A stretch of DNA of 64,000 nucleotides from GMQP-bins7 sp963776565 (GTDB taxonomy: Bacteria > Actinomycetota > Thermoleophilia > Gaiellales > Gaiellaceae): NCBI GenBank assembly GCA_963776565.1, contig CAVZNF010000002.1:186001-250000 (forward strand), in the 5' to 3' direction. Numbering within the stretch: the first letter of the stretch is position 1; each line of letters opens with the position of its first letter. Shown in pieces: positions 35,772 to 44,164 of this stretch. Under the pieces are notes generated by a model. It searched no databases, was not told the DNA's origin, and was given only the letters and a program-made list of their open reading frames with translations. The translations under genes and the position numbers were made by a program.

Positions 35772-36188
35772 ATGTTCAAGCGGATTCGCAACCGCCTCGA
35801 CGGGAACACCGAGCAGGGTTTCACTGTGATCGAGTTCCTCGTCGTGATCATCATCATCGGCATCCTGCTCGCGATCGCCGTTCCCTCATATCTCGGGTTC
35901 CGCGATCGTGCGGCTAACAACGCAGCAAAGGCCAACCTCCGTGCGGCACTGCCGTCGGCCGAGGCCTACGTCGCCGACGACGCTCCGGCAGGTGGCGCAG
36001 GCGAGTACACGGGCATGACCGTCGCCAAGCTCAAGGCGATCGACTCGGGTATCTCGAACACGCTGACCGTCGCAGCCGTGACGGCGACGACCTACTGCAT
36101 CACGGACACTGTGAGCGGCAAGACCTGGAGCGTCTCAGGCCCGGACCCCTCGAGCTCCTCGTACAAGAACAACGCGACCTGCACGTAA
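35772..36188 (+). CDS. Type IV pilin-like protein
   Basis: A 138-residue prepilin. A short basic leader (MFKRIRNRLDGNTEQ) precedes the processing site G-FTVIE with Glu at +5, followed by the hydrophobic assembly helix FLVVIIIIGILLAIAVPSYL. The C-terminal half has two Cys able to form the D-region disulfide. AAGGAG lies about nine bases before ATG 35772. A strong terminator follows. It is the only intact structural pilus gene in the window; the motor and platform genes nearby are fragments. Confidence 0.9.
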   Translation: MFKRIRNRLDGNTEQGFTVIEFLVVIIIIGILLAIAVPSYLGFRDRAANNAAKANLRAALPSAEAYVADDAPAGGAGEYTGMTVAKLKAIDSGISNTLTVAAVTATTYCITDTVSGKTWSVSGPDPSSSSYKNNATCT

Positions 36189-36210
36189 ACGAGTCGCGAG
36201 CCCGAACCAC

Positions 36211-36245
36211 CGAAGAGGCGCGGAAACCGCGCCTCTTCGCTTTTT
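36211..36245 (+). terminator. Intrinsic terminator after the pilin gene
   Basis: CGAAGAGGCGCGG-AAA-CCGCGCCTCTTCG is a perfect 13-bp stem with a three-base loop, followed by C and five T, 22 bases beyond the pilin stop. This is the clearest rho-independent terminator in the window. It could also serve the convergent peptidase gene. Confidence 0.9.
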
Positions 36246-36312
36246 CAAGCGCCATCTCGAACGGGTGCCGATATCCACTCCGTGACAGAGCTGAGAGCTG
36301 CTTGACGCGGGC

Positions 36313-37059
36313 TCAGAAGAGCCTGAGGTACGCGGCGAGAATGGCGTCACCGAAGAACAAGGCAACCACCGAGCCGAATGCCAGGAACGGCACGAGCGGG
36401 ACGCCCATCTTGCGCGCCGCACCGCCATGCCGAGACACGAGAACTGCTGCCGGAACGAGCGCTGCGAAGAGACCGATCATCAGGCCGATCGCCACCGAGG
36501 CACCGAGCATCGCACCGAGAAGGAGCGCCAGCTTCACGTCCCCCATGCCAAGGGCCTTGGGATACGCGAGGACGAAGAGGAAGAGCGCGCCGGAGGCGAC
36601 TAATGCCCATACGAGCCACGCGGGGCTCGGATCGATCAGGGTGTGCGCGACCAGGGTCGCCGCCGTGGCGGGCAGGACCACACGATTCGGGACGATGCGA
36701 TGGTTCACGTCGATCACCGAGAGCACGACGAGCACCGAGCAGAACGCCGCAGCGAGGGCGGCTTCCGCGGTCGGGCCGAACACGGCGACGCACGACACGA
36801 TCAGGATCGCCGTTAGCACCTCGACCGCGGGGTAGACGAGCGAGATCGCCGCGTCGCAGTGCCGACAACGCCCGCGGAGGAGGGCGTAGGAGAGGACGGG
36901 GATGTTGTCTCGCCACAGAATCTCGGTGTCGCAGCTCCCGCACGACGATGGTGGCCGGAGGATCGAGCGGCGCATAGGCACGCGCGCGACCACGACGTTC
37001 AGGAAGCTGCCGAGCGCGAGAGCCGGCGCGAGGACGAAGGCGGCTGCGGCGACGTTCAC
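36313..37059 (-). CDS. pilD: Prepilin peptidase / N-methyltransferase
   Basis: A 248-residue PilD-type aspartic peptidase in the inner membrane. The N-terminal motif FLNVVVARVP is followed by two CxxC pairs (CGSC and CRHC) typical of the bifunctional form. The two catalytic Asp are in VIDVNHRIVPN and GMGDVKL. About seven membrane helices are present. It would cleave the pilin encoded convergently at 35772. Confidence 0.9.
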   Translation of the reverse strand: MNVAAAAFVLAPALALGSFLNVVVARVPMRRSILRPPSSCGSCDTEILWRDNIPVLSYALLRGRCRHCDAAISLVYPAVEVLTAILIVSCVAVFGPTAEAALAAAFCSVLVVLSVIDVNHRIVPNRVVLPATAATLVAHTLIDPSPAWLVWALVASGALFLFVLAYPKALGMGDVKLALLLGAMLGASVAIGLMIGLFAALVPAAVLVSRHGGAARKMGVPLVPFLAFGSVVALFFGDAILAAYLRLF

Positions 37060-37065
37060 GTCGCG

Positions 37066-37292
37066 CTAGCCCGCGTAGCTGCCCTGGACGGCTTGCACGG
37101 TCGTCACCGACTGATCGAGAGTGGCCTGAAGCTCGGCGTCGCCGAGCGCGCCGAAGCCTGCGGCTGGAGCGAGCTCGCCGTCGGAGCGAAACACCGGCGG
37201 CTGTCCGACTTCAGGTGGACGTCGCTGGCGCCCGCCTCGACGGCGTGCCGGAGCACGGCGCTGAGATCCATGGACAGCTCGTGCATCGGCAC
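37066..37292 (-). pseudogene. PilT-type N-terminal fragment
   Basis: From ATG 37292 or 37271 the sequence reads MDLSAVLRHAVEAGASDVHLK, the start of PilT-type retraction ATPases. After a one-base loss near 37213 it continues VGQPPVFRSDGELAP, and it stops about 45 codons later without any Walker motif. It is the second PilT N-terminal piece in 2 kb. Whether this is decay or assembly collapse is open. Confidence 0.6.
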
Positions 37293-37312
37293 GAGCCGGA
37301 CGGCTCTTTAGA

Positions 37313-38453
37313 TCAGCCCGAGGGTGCCGCGTAGCGCGCCAGGCGTGACAGCGCGCGCAGAGGCGGCCGCGCGAGGCCGCGAGCCTCGCTCGGATGCTCG
37401 AGGTCTCCACGGAGCAACGCCGCGACTGCACCGAAGACTCCGGGTGCTCGAAGCGCCTCCAGGCAGGCTCGTGGATAGCGGTCGGCCGCGCGCTTTCCCT
37501 TCCACGACGCCGCGGCATGTCGATCGAGTGCTGCCTGCGAGTGCGTGCTCGTACTGCTCCGGACACCCGGCGACGATGGCGTCGGAGGCGAGCCGTGCGG
37601 AGACGAACGCCTCGTACATGCCGTCTCCCGAGAGTGGATCGACGAGCCCGGCCGCGTCCCCTACGAGGAGCACTCGGCCTCGAGCCGCGGGCGAGCCCGG
37701 CTCGCGCATCGGCAGGCGATGCCCGCGTACGTCGGTGATCGCGGACGGATCGACCCCGTGAGCACGCGCGAGGCGGTCCAGATGCCCGCGCAGGCGGGGC
37801 CCTTCCGTCAGCCAGCCCCCTACTCCGAGGTTCGCATGATCGCCCTTCGGAAACACCCAGCCGTAGCCGCCGGGCACGATGCCGAGCTCGACCCAGGCCG
37901 TTCCGGCGTACGGGGTGCGTTCGAGCGCGCTCCACGCGACGTTGCCCTCGAGCGCTATGCCGCGGACGATGCCCTCGCCGAGCCCGGCGGACCGCGCGAC
38001 GACACCGTTGGCCCCGTCGGCGCCGACGAGGAAGCGCGCGCCGACGAGGTGCGAGCCGACGCGTGCGGTCACGCCAGCGTCACCGAGCTCGACGTCGCTC
38101 ACGGCGACTCCGTCGCGGAACTCTGCCCCGGTGGCCGACGCCTGCTCGGCGAGATAGAGGTCCAGCCGTCGCCGCTGCGTCATCTCGATGAGCGGCTCCG
38201 CGCTCTTCCGCGCGACCTTCGCTCGGTACCGGACGCGGACGACCATGCGGTCGACAACGTGCTCCACGACAGCGTCGACCGCACATGGCAGATGCCGAAG
38301 CGCGCGCCCCGTGAGTCCTCCGCCACACGGCTTGTCGCGCGGGAATCGCGCCCTGTCGACGAGGAGAACGCGCATCCCGGACCGTTGGAGGTGGATCGCC
38401 GTGGCCGATCCTGCCGGCCCGGCACCGACGACGAGCACGTCAAAACGCTCCAT
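37313..38453 (-). CDS. Geranylgeranyl reductase-family FAD oxidoreductase (frame break near 37535)
   Basis: About 380 residues from ATG 38453. It has the FAD-binding start MERFDVLVVGAGPAGSATA, then FPRDKPCGGGLTGRA, the GADGANGVVAR segment and RVLLVGDAAGLVDPLSGDGMYEA, which together mark the GGR/FixC branch that reduces polyprenyl chains. Near 37535 the frame shifts; the expected C-terminus (LDRHAAASWKGKRAADRYPR) reads in the next frame to a stop at 37313. An insertion error is likely. The natural substrate (menaquinone or lipid prenyl chain) cannot be told. Confidence 0.8.
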
Positions 38454-38502
38454 CCCGCGATCGTATGACGTGCAGCGAGCCGCGGCTACAATTGCGCGCC
38501 CC

Positions 38503-38584
38503 GCAGGGGTTCCCGAGTGGCCAAAGGGGGCGGGCTGTAAACCCGCTGGCTCAGCCTTCGGAGGTTCGAATCCTCCCCCCTGCA
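38503..38584 (+). tRNA. tRNA-Tyr (anticodon GTA)
   Basis: 82 nt with the long variable arm typical of bacterial tRNA-Tyr. The acceptor is GCAGGGG/CCCCTGC, the anticodon loop CTGTAAA in stem GCGGG/CCCGC, and the T-arm GGAGG-TTCGAAT-CCTCC. CCA is not encoded. It lies 121 bases before tRNA-Thr. Confidence 0.96.
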
Positions 38585-38705
38585 CCTGTCCGCAGAGCGG
38601 ATCCGTTCGTGCGGATCCCGCTCGCGAGAATCCCTGAAGGCGGCCGCTTCGCGGCCGCGTGGCTGCGATCGGAGTGGTTTTGAGGGTCAGTACACTGAGC
38701 GCCTT

Positions 38706-38778
38706 GCCCTCTTAGCTCAGTCGGTAGAGCACCTCCATGGTAAGGAGGGGGTCGACGGTTCGAGTCCGTCAGAGGGCT
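38706..38778 (+). tRNA. tRNA-Thr (anticodon GGT), intact target of island integration
   Basis: 73 nt: acceptor GCCCTCT/AGAGGGC, D-arm GCTCAGTCGGTAGAGC, anticodon stem CCTCC/GGAGG with loop ATGGTAA, and T-arm GACGG-TTCGAGT-CCGTC. The segment from the anticodon loop to the discriminator (38736-38778) is duplicated exactly at 43987-44029 and in decayed form twice more, marking it as the attachment site of the islands to the right. Confidence 0.96.
38736..38778 (+). repeat. Attachment-site core, original copy inside tRNA-Thr
   Basis: This 43-bp segment (starts CATGGTAAGG, ends CAGAGGGCT) is the 3' half of tRNA-Thr. The next 100 bases also resemble the sequence downstream of the copies at 43987 and 52114 (CCGCATG, GCTGGGG and a paired GGAAC motif). 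Tyrosine recombinases commonly use the anticodon-to-T-arm half of tRNA genes as attB, which is the basis for the call. Confidence 0.75.
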
Positions 38779-38920
38779 CTCGCGGATACCGCATGTTTGC
38801 TGGGGCTTCGGGGATGGTGGCGGAGATGACGGGCCGAAGTTGCCCCTTGTGGAACCGTCTTGGGAACCGAGCCGTTGCTCCGAGCCCGAGGATCCACTTC
38901 CCAGCCAGCGTGATCCGTGG

Positions 38921-40822
38921 CTACAGATCGCCGACTGCGGGTTCGTCCAGCGACAGGTCGTCGCTGCCTTCCTCGTCGATTAGGCTCGCCAACTCTTCGC
39001 TCGTGATGTGCTGGTCGACGCTAGCGCGTCCATCTTGGAACTCAACACCTTCGGCAGCAAGTACCTCTCGAACATCACGGGTCTCACGTGGATCCGTCCA
39101 CCGAAAAGACGCACTCACGTTGCCGTCCCAGGACAGCACACGGTAGCCCTTAGACCCGTCTGGGAGGCTCGTGACGAAGTTACCGACGGGCTGGGCAGCT
39201 GTTCCACCGAGTGCGGCGAGATCGCTGTAGCTCGTCCAGCGACCGACCGGGATCGCGGCGATTGCCGCTTCGACACGGCTCCAATCGAATCCACCAACTC
39301 TTTCGTCGGAGATGCCGGGTAAGGGCGCGACCCAGATCTTTGAGACTTGCTGCGCGAGGCTGTCCGCGCGGGCCAGGATCTCGTGTCGACCCCACACGTC
39401 GTTCTCTTGCAGCGCACGATTTAGCTCTAGATGGCTGTCCCCATAGATTTCAACCTTGCGCTCAAAGGGATTGTTGCTGAGAGTGCCGTTGAACGCGGTC
39501 AGCGTTAGATTCCCGAGCGTGTGAACGAGTTCCCCGTGCACTTCGTCGGCGTCCTGACCTAGCGACTGCAAGTGCTCCCGCCACTCCGGCGACAGGGTCT
39601 GGGGCATGATGTGCTCTATCTGCAGGTTCGCTTCGTCGAAGTCGACTGGCTCCGGGTGGTCGAGCGAGCGCTCCAGACGCTCCAGAATCATCTTCCGCTG
39701 GTGCCAGCGCCCGATGTGAAAGAAAGGCTGCGATTTGACCGCGTCTCGGACCGCATCGTCGTCGGGCCAGTAGAGCCGATCGCGCGAAAGCTCACGGTGT
39801 AGCGCGTCGGCAAAGCCCTCACCTTCAGGAAGACGCTCGATGAGCTGCACGAAGGCTCGGCTCAGAGAATTCGTCGGGATTCGTGCCAACTGGCGCCGCA
39901 CGATGAAGGACTCAACCAGGGCGACTACGCGCCGAATCTCGGCGGTCTCGATTACGCCGCGCTCGCGCAAGTCGTACGCAATCATCAATACGGGATGGCT
40001 GGTCTGTGCTCCCCACCGCGCCAGCCGCCCCAATCCCGCCGCCAGCTCCGGGTCGGGCTCGGATGACGGGTCGATCAGGCGCTTGTAGTGGCGCGCGCGC
40101 AGCGCCAGATCGCGGACCTGTGCTTCGACCCGCTCCTCGTCGTGTGAGATCGGATCGAGCCGACGCTGGTGATAGGCGTAAACGTCGTCCTTGGTGACCT
40201 CGTGACCCCGCCGCTGGAGATCGACGCGCGCCAGTCCGGCGAGATTGTCGACTCCGACGACCGCGATCACGCGCTCGAATAGGCGGGCGTCGATCGTCTG
40301 ACGATCCGCCCGCAGCTCACGCAACCGCTGCACGTAGAACCGATAGGCCTCAGAGATGAGATCTCGCGCGCCGCTGTCAGGCGCCTGCTCGATACGTCCG
40401 TGGAACGAGACGCGGTCCTCCTCAGTCGGCTGTAGCCGATAACGATCAGCGCCCTGCTGGAACTCGTTGAACAAGTAGAGCTTTCCGAACCGCTCCACGG
40501 CTTGGGGATCCTCATCTGCAGCGATATCTCTCAGCGCGCATAGGACGAGCATGAGCGTTGTTAGACGCTGTTGGCCGTCGATGACCAAGAACGTCTGTAG
40601 CCCGGCGGCATTCGGATCGACCGGGGAGAGGACGAAGCTTCCCAAGAAGTGACCTGTTACCGCACTGCCGCCCGCGGCGAGATACTCGTACTGCTCAGCC
40701 AGGTCATGCCAGAGCTGCTCGTGTTGCGGGACGCGCCATGTGTACTGGCGCTGCCAGATCGGCACACGAAACTGCTTCTCACCCTGAACGAGGGCCTTAA
40801 GAGTGGCGTTCTGGACGTACAC
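38921..40822 (-). CDS. GmrSD-type (DUF262/DUF1524) type IV restriction protein with an alkyltransferase-like tail
   Basis: 633 residues. The N-terminal DUF262 domain has the nucleotide motif IDGQQR (residues 81-86) after VPIWQRQYTW. The DUF1524 HNH nuclease has IEHIMPQ (His404) and GNLTLT...LSNN. Residues about 510-570 (SRVEAAIAAIPVGRWTSYSDLAAL, quoted in part, then GYRVLSWDG) match alkyltransferase-like DNA-binding domains but lack the alkyl-accepting PCHR motif. By family this cleaves modified phage DNA in an NTP-dependent way. It is the first cargo gene after the tRNA-Thr attachment site, a common place for defence genes. Confidence 0.85.
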   Translation of the reverse strand: MYVQNATLKALVQGEKQFRVPIWQRQYTWRVPQHEQLWHDLAEQYEYLAAGGSAVTGHFLGSFVLSPVDPNAAGLQTFLVIDGQQRLTTLMLVLCALRDIAADEDPQAVERFGKLYLFNEFQQGADRYRLQPTEEDRVSFHGRIEQAPDSGARDLISEAYRFYVQRLRELRADRQTIDARLFERVIAVVGVDNLAGLARVDLQRRGHEVTKDDVYAYHQRRLDPISHDEERVEAQVRDLALRARHYKRLIDPSSEPDPELAAGLGRLARWGAQTSHPVLMIAYDLRERGVIETAEIRRVVALVESFIVRRQLARIPTNSLSRAFVQLIERLPEGEGFADALHRELSRDRLYWPDDDAVRDAVKSQPFFHIGRWHQRKMILERLERSLDHPEPVDFDEANLQIEHIMPQTLSPEWREHLQSLGQDADEVHGELVHTLGNLTLTAFNGTLSNNPFERKVEIYGDSHLELNRALQENDVWGRHEILARADSLAQQVSKIWVAPLPGISDERVGGFDWSRVEAAIAAIPVGRWTSYSDLAALGGTAAQPVGNFVTSLPDGSKGYRVLSWDGNVSASFRWTDPRETRDVREVLAAEGVEFQDGRASVDQHITSEELASLIDEEGSDDLSLDEPAVGDL

Positions 40823-41200
40823 GCACGGGAAGGATACGTCTGTCTGAGTGGTGCCATCGGTGCTCAGACCCAGGATCTGACCAGGCGTCGTAGCGTCGAA
40901 ACAGCACCGCGCCGGCGCGTATTAAGTTGGCGTACGAGTCGCTAGCGCGCCGAGTGGAGGCGATCGCCGCCCACGCACGGGAACGTTGACTTCCTCGCCT
41001 GAGTCGTAGTTCGACCCACGCGGGACCGCGCGGGGCATTCGTCAAGCCGGTCGGTCGCGCGGGCGTGTGGGTAGCTGCGTGCGAATCGGTATGCCGCTAG
41101 ACGGACGGACGCTGAGCTGCTTGAGCCAGACGACGGGCTCAACGAAGCTTGCGGGGGCAGCCGGCGTTCCTCGTAAGGGATGGTCGAGCAGACGACGTGA
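40823..41200. other. Gap of 378 bases holding dispersed repeat copy A
   Basis: Apart from the repeat at 41003-41074 I see no gene. The left part should contain the promoter of the restriction gene. The right part precedes the recombinase-like fragment. Confidence 0.5.
41003..41074. repeat. Dispersed imperfect palindrome, copy A
   Basis: About 72 nt. The left end GTCGTAGTTCGACCCACGCG and the right end CGCGCGGGCGTGTGGGTAG are partly complementary (ACCCAC with GTGGGT, CCGCGCG with CGCGCGG), with a variable middle. The same unit recurs whole at 46905, 50132 and 53433, and as halves at 43850, 48391, 50653, 53991 and weakly 62147. I did not see it left of 40 kb. Confidence 0.75.
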
Positions 41201-41406
41201 GTGCGTGTGTCTCCCCCACGGGACAAGCGCGGAGGTCCCGTCTACCCGGACGCTGTCCGGGCACGTGCACGGGAGCTACGGGCGAAGGGCTCCCGCTCCA
41301 CGCCATCGCGCAGAAACTCACCGACGAGGGGGTCATCCCTCCTCGCGGTGGCTCACGGATCTGGCCGAACACCGTCCAGCAGTTGCTGGGCGAGCAGCTC
41401 GCCTGA
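41201..41406 (+). pseudogene. Fragment resembling the recombinase helix-turn-helix of serine recombinases
   Basis: The frame from 41201 reads PVYPDAVRARARELRAKG. After a one-base loss near 41290 it continues LPLHAIAQKLTDEGVIPPRGG and IWPNTVQQLLGEQLA to the stop at 41404-41406. This pattern (aIA..L...G...prGg..W....V..lL) is typical of the DNA-binding region after the catalytic domain of large serine recombinases. No catalytic domain is present. It may instead be a tiny free-standing DNA-binding protein. Confidence 0.4.
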
Positions 41407-41642
41407 CCGTTCCTCACCTGATCTAGCGAAGCTCCGCTCTGACCCTGGCCGACATGCCGGGGTCACTGCGTGTGCTTGGCCAATGGATTCCATGGACACA
41501 CGTGCTGGCGCTTTCCAGAGACCTCTTACCGAGCTCGATGGGACGGTGGGCTCAGGTCGGCTCGCCGCAGGCGTGCTTCCTTGCGCATCTGCAATCGCTG
41601 ACGCAACACCCGGCGCACCGCCTTTGACGCGTGGTGCTCGTA

Positions 41643-42766
41643 CTACCGGGCGCCATGCGCACCGCAGCTATCCCGGATGACGAGCTCGACGTCGAGAACG
41701 ACCCGCCGTGGGCGCGGCGTACGGCCGCTCATGAGCCCGTTGAGCGTGCGCATCGCGCGCATCCCGATCTCCCGCGAGGGCACCGAGACCATCGTTAGAG
41801 CTGGCTCGACAAGCATCGACACCGGCGAGTCGGTGTAGCCAACGAGAGCGATCTCTCCCGGGACCTCGACGCGCCGCGAGCGTGCCTCTTGCAGTGCGCC
41901 GAGAGCGAGCACCTCGTCGATAGCGAAGACAGCAGTGGGGGGTTCTGAGAGCGCAAGCAGCTGCGCAAGCCCGAGCTGACCCGCATCCAGCGTGAACTCG
42001 CCCACTTCCGAGACGAACTCTGGAGACAGGTCGCCGCCGTGTTCTTCGAGTGCTTCGACGTATCCCGTGTGGACTTCGCGCACGTTCGGCCAGGACCGTG
42101 GCGGGGTTACGAGCCCGATCCTCGTGTGGCCGTGCTCACAGAGGTGACGCGTCGCGAGGTATCCCGCGCGTCGGCCGTCGAAGAGGAGGACATGGCCCGT
42201 TCGATGCGGCTGGTCGACGTACACGATCGGCGGCGAGGGCATCGCGGCCGCCTCGGGGCCCTCACCGTCGTCGATGTCGCCGATGGAGACCGCAACGATG
42301 CCCGCGACTCCTCGGGCCACGAGACGCCGGATCATGGCCTCCGCAACAGCCGGCGAGTCGTGCGCGCCAGCGATTAGAACGAGCGTTCCGTCTTCCGCGG
42401 CGACCTCCTCGATGCCCCGAAGCAGCGGCAGGTAGAAGGGGTGCAGCCCTCCGATGATGACGCCGACGGTGTTGATCCCGAGCGGACGCCCGCCTGGGGC
42501 CGGAGCCGGAGGGCCAATGGGCAGCACGACCGTCCCTACGCCGTGTCGGGTCTGCACGAGACGGTCGGCCTCGAGCCTTGAGTACGCCGCACGCACCGTG
42601 TTCACGTTGACGCCGAGCTGACGGGCGAGGGCGCGGACAGTTGGCAGGCGCTCGCCGGGAGAGAGCTCCCCGTCGGCGATGAGGAAAGCGACTCGCGTTC
42701 GAATCTGCGCAGCGATTCCTACGCCGGACCGGGATCGAGCCGAAACGTTGACAGGTCGTATGTCAC
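41643..42766 (-). CDS. GntR-type winged helix fused to a LacI-type ligand domain (frame break near 42733)
   Basis: The start VTYDLSTFRLDPG at GTG 42766 is out of frame with the rest; after a break near 42733 it continues GVGIAAQIRTRVAFLIADGEL, then RLPTVRALARQLGVNVNTV, the GntR recognition helix. A LacI/periplasmic-binding domain follows (VGVIIGGLHPFYLPLLRGIEE, DGRRAGYLATRHLCEHGH, ALVGYTDSPVSMLVEPALTMV). Such hybrids sense sugars or related ligands. The divergent gap to 42856 contains GTTAGTGTATCGGTTAAC, a plausible operator. Confidence 0.75.
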
Positions 42767-42855
42767 TGTGTTAGTGTATCGGTTAACTAGGACAGTGCCA
42801 CATTGCTACTCGGGATCTGGAGAGCATGAGGCGGTCGAGACCGAAGGGAGACACG

Positions 42856-43350
42856 ATGAACCTACTCCGTACCATCTTCCTCGTCACTGTCGTGGCCGTG
42901 GCGGTCGCCGCCGCGCCGGTCGCTCTGGCTGGCAATCCGACCCCGGCCTGGTTGAAGGCGCTGGGGATCCGAAGCCAGGCGCTCAACGAGCAGTGCGACA
43001 ATCCGACCCTCTCACGCGAGGCCTTCCGGGTGCTGTGTGGCAACGCCGGCGCGCAGCATCAGCCGACTCGGGCCGAGTTGAGGGCGCTCGACGTCCGTGG
43101 GCGGGCGATGGACGACCTGTGCGATGGCAGAAACGTCGTCTCAGTGAGGGCCTACCGGGCCGTCTGCGGCGGGAGCGCGCGGCTCGTCACACTCGCGGTG
43201 CCTGAGGCATCGAGCGCGAGCGGTTTCGACTGGGGCGACTTCGGCATCGGCGCCGGGGCGATGCTCGGCCTGGCTCTGCTCTTCGGTGGCATCGCTGCAG
43301 CCGTGCACCACGGCCGCAGGAGCAGCGCGTGGCCGCGGACGGTCGCATAG
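42856..43350 (+). CDS. Secreted, C-terminally anchored protein with an internal repeat
   Basis: 164 residues from ATG 42856, preceded by AAGGGAG. It has a signal peptide (about residues 1-27, ending VALAG), two tandem about 38-residue repeats (first: LKALGIRSQALNEQCDN to FRVLCG; second: LRALDVRGRAMDDLCDG to YRAVCG), each with two Cys, then one membrane helix near residues 130-150 and a basic tail. No known family is recognised. It is divergent from the GntR-LacI regulator and may be controlled by it. Confidence 0.6.
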   Translation: MNLLRTIFLVTVVAVAVAAAPVALAGNPTPAWLKALGIRSQALNEQCDNPTLSREAFRVLCGNAGAQHQPTRAELRALDVRGRAMDDLCDGRNVVSVRAYRAVCGGSARLVTLAVPEASSASGFDWGDFGIGAGAMLGLALLFGGIAAAVHHGRRSSAWPRTVA

Positions 43351-43531
43351 CTCCACCTCGTCGAGGTTCCGGCCGGGGCGCCTCCTCCTTACCGCCTCGG
43401 CCGGTTGCCCGCCTCAACACCGACGTTGGGCTCATGCCAGTTGATCGAGCCGCACGTGCCCGACGACCGCGTAGAGCCAGAGGTCGTGCGCGCTTGGATA
43501 GTTCCGTGTCCGGGCGAGCAGCGAGCCGCTC

Positions 43532-43684
43532 GTGATCCTCGACTCTCTTGCGGAGATGAAAGAGACCTTGCAGCAGATTGAACGCGCTGCGGTCGCGGAG
43601 GCCCGTGCGCAGGGCGCAACCTGGTCACAGGTCGCGCAGGCCCTGAACCGCACGCGGCAAGCCGTCGAGCACCGCTTCGGCTAA
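43532..43684 (+). CDS. Small helix-turn-helix protein
   Basis: 50 residues from GTG 43532, or 42 from ATG 43556. An amphipathic helix (MKETLQQIERAAVAEARAQG) is followed by a compact HTH: ATWSQVAQALNRTRQAVEHRFG. Similar short actinobacterial HTH proteins of unknown role exist. Only moderate support: the pattern is convincing but the ribosome-binding site is weak. Confidence 0.5.
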   Translation: MILDSLAEMKETLQQIERAAVAEARAQGATWSQVAQALNRTRQAVEHRFG

Positions 43685-43849
43685 GAGCCTGAGCGCGACC
43701 GCACAGAGTTAGGGTGAGGGTTGTGTCTGAGACCGCGCTTGTCGTCCATCTTGAGACAGGATCGATCCCGTCAGATCAGGGAGGCATCCCTTCAGGAAGC
43801 TGGTCTGCTCGAGCGGCGCGATCTCCAGCCGCGCTGGGCAATGAATAGG

Positions 43850-43877
43850 ACGGTCGGTCGCGCGGGCGTGTGGGTAG
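43850..43877. repeat. Right half of the dispersed palindrome
   Basis: CGGTCGGTCGCGCGGGCGTG followed by TGGGTAG matches the right arm of copies A and B exactly; the left arm is absent. The 260 bases from the small HTH gene to the next fragment hold nothing else I can support. Confidence 0.7.
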
Positions 43878-43943
43878 CTGCGGCGACGAAGCTAGGCGTC
43901 CCCGGCGTCTTGGTCTCGCCAATTCCAGAATAGGCTCCGACCC

Positions 43944-43994
43944 ATGCGCTTCATCGGCGTAGACCTCGCTTGGACGGCAACAGGCACATGGTAA
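43944..43994 (+). pseudogene. 5' end of a DUF429-like gene cut off at the attachment site
   Basis: ATG 43944 opens MRFIGVDLAWTA, the characteristic start of DUF429 (predicted RNase H-fold) proteins. The frame enters the tRNA-Thr-derived repeat at 43987 and stops at 43994 after 16 residues. The rest of the gene is not in the window. It marks the junction where an element integrated or excised. Confidence 0.5.
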
Positions 43995-44029
43995 GGAGGG
44001 GGTCGACGGTTCGAGTCCGTCAGAGGGCT
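43987..44029 (+). repeat. Attachment-site core, exact 43-bp copy of the tRNA-Thr 3' half
   Basis: Identical base for base to 38736-38778 but without the 5' half of a tRNA, so it is not a gene. It is followed by GGGATCCCGCATGGTCGCTG and, about 75 bases on, by a paired motif (AATTGGAAACG, ATTTGGAAACG) that recurs near the other copies. It bounds the first island (38.8-44.0 kb). Confidence 0.85.
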
Positions 44030-44164
44030 TGGCGGGATCCCGCATGGTCGCTGGGGTTGTGGGATCGGCGATGGTCGGGGCGATGGGACGGTCGCGCCCG
44101 AATTGGAAACGATTTGGAAACGGGGCGAGGGTTGCTGCCTCCGTGATGCCTCCCGCGATCGCCG

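Noticed and set aside
38921..43350. A multi-gene defence island
   Set aside because: Only one convincing defence gene is present; the neighbours are regulators and secreted proteins.
43987..44029. Second tRNA-Thr gene
   Set aside because: Only the 3' half is present; acceptor 5' strand and D-arm are missing.
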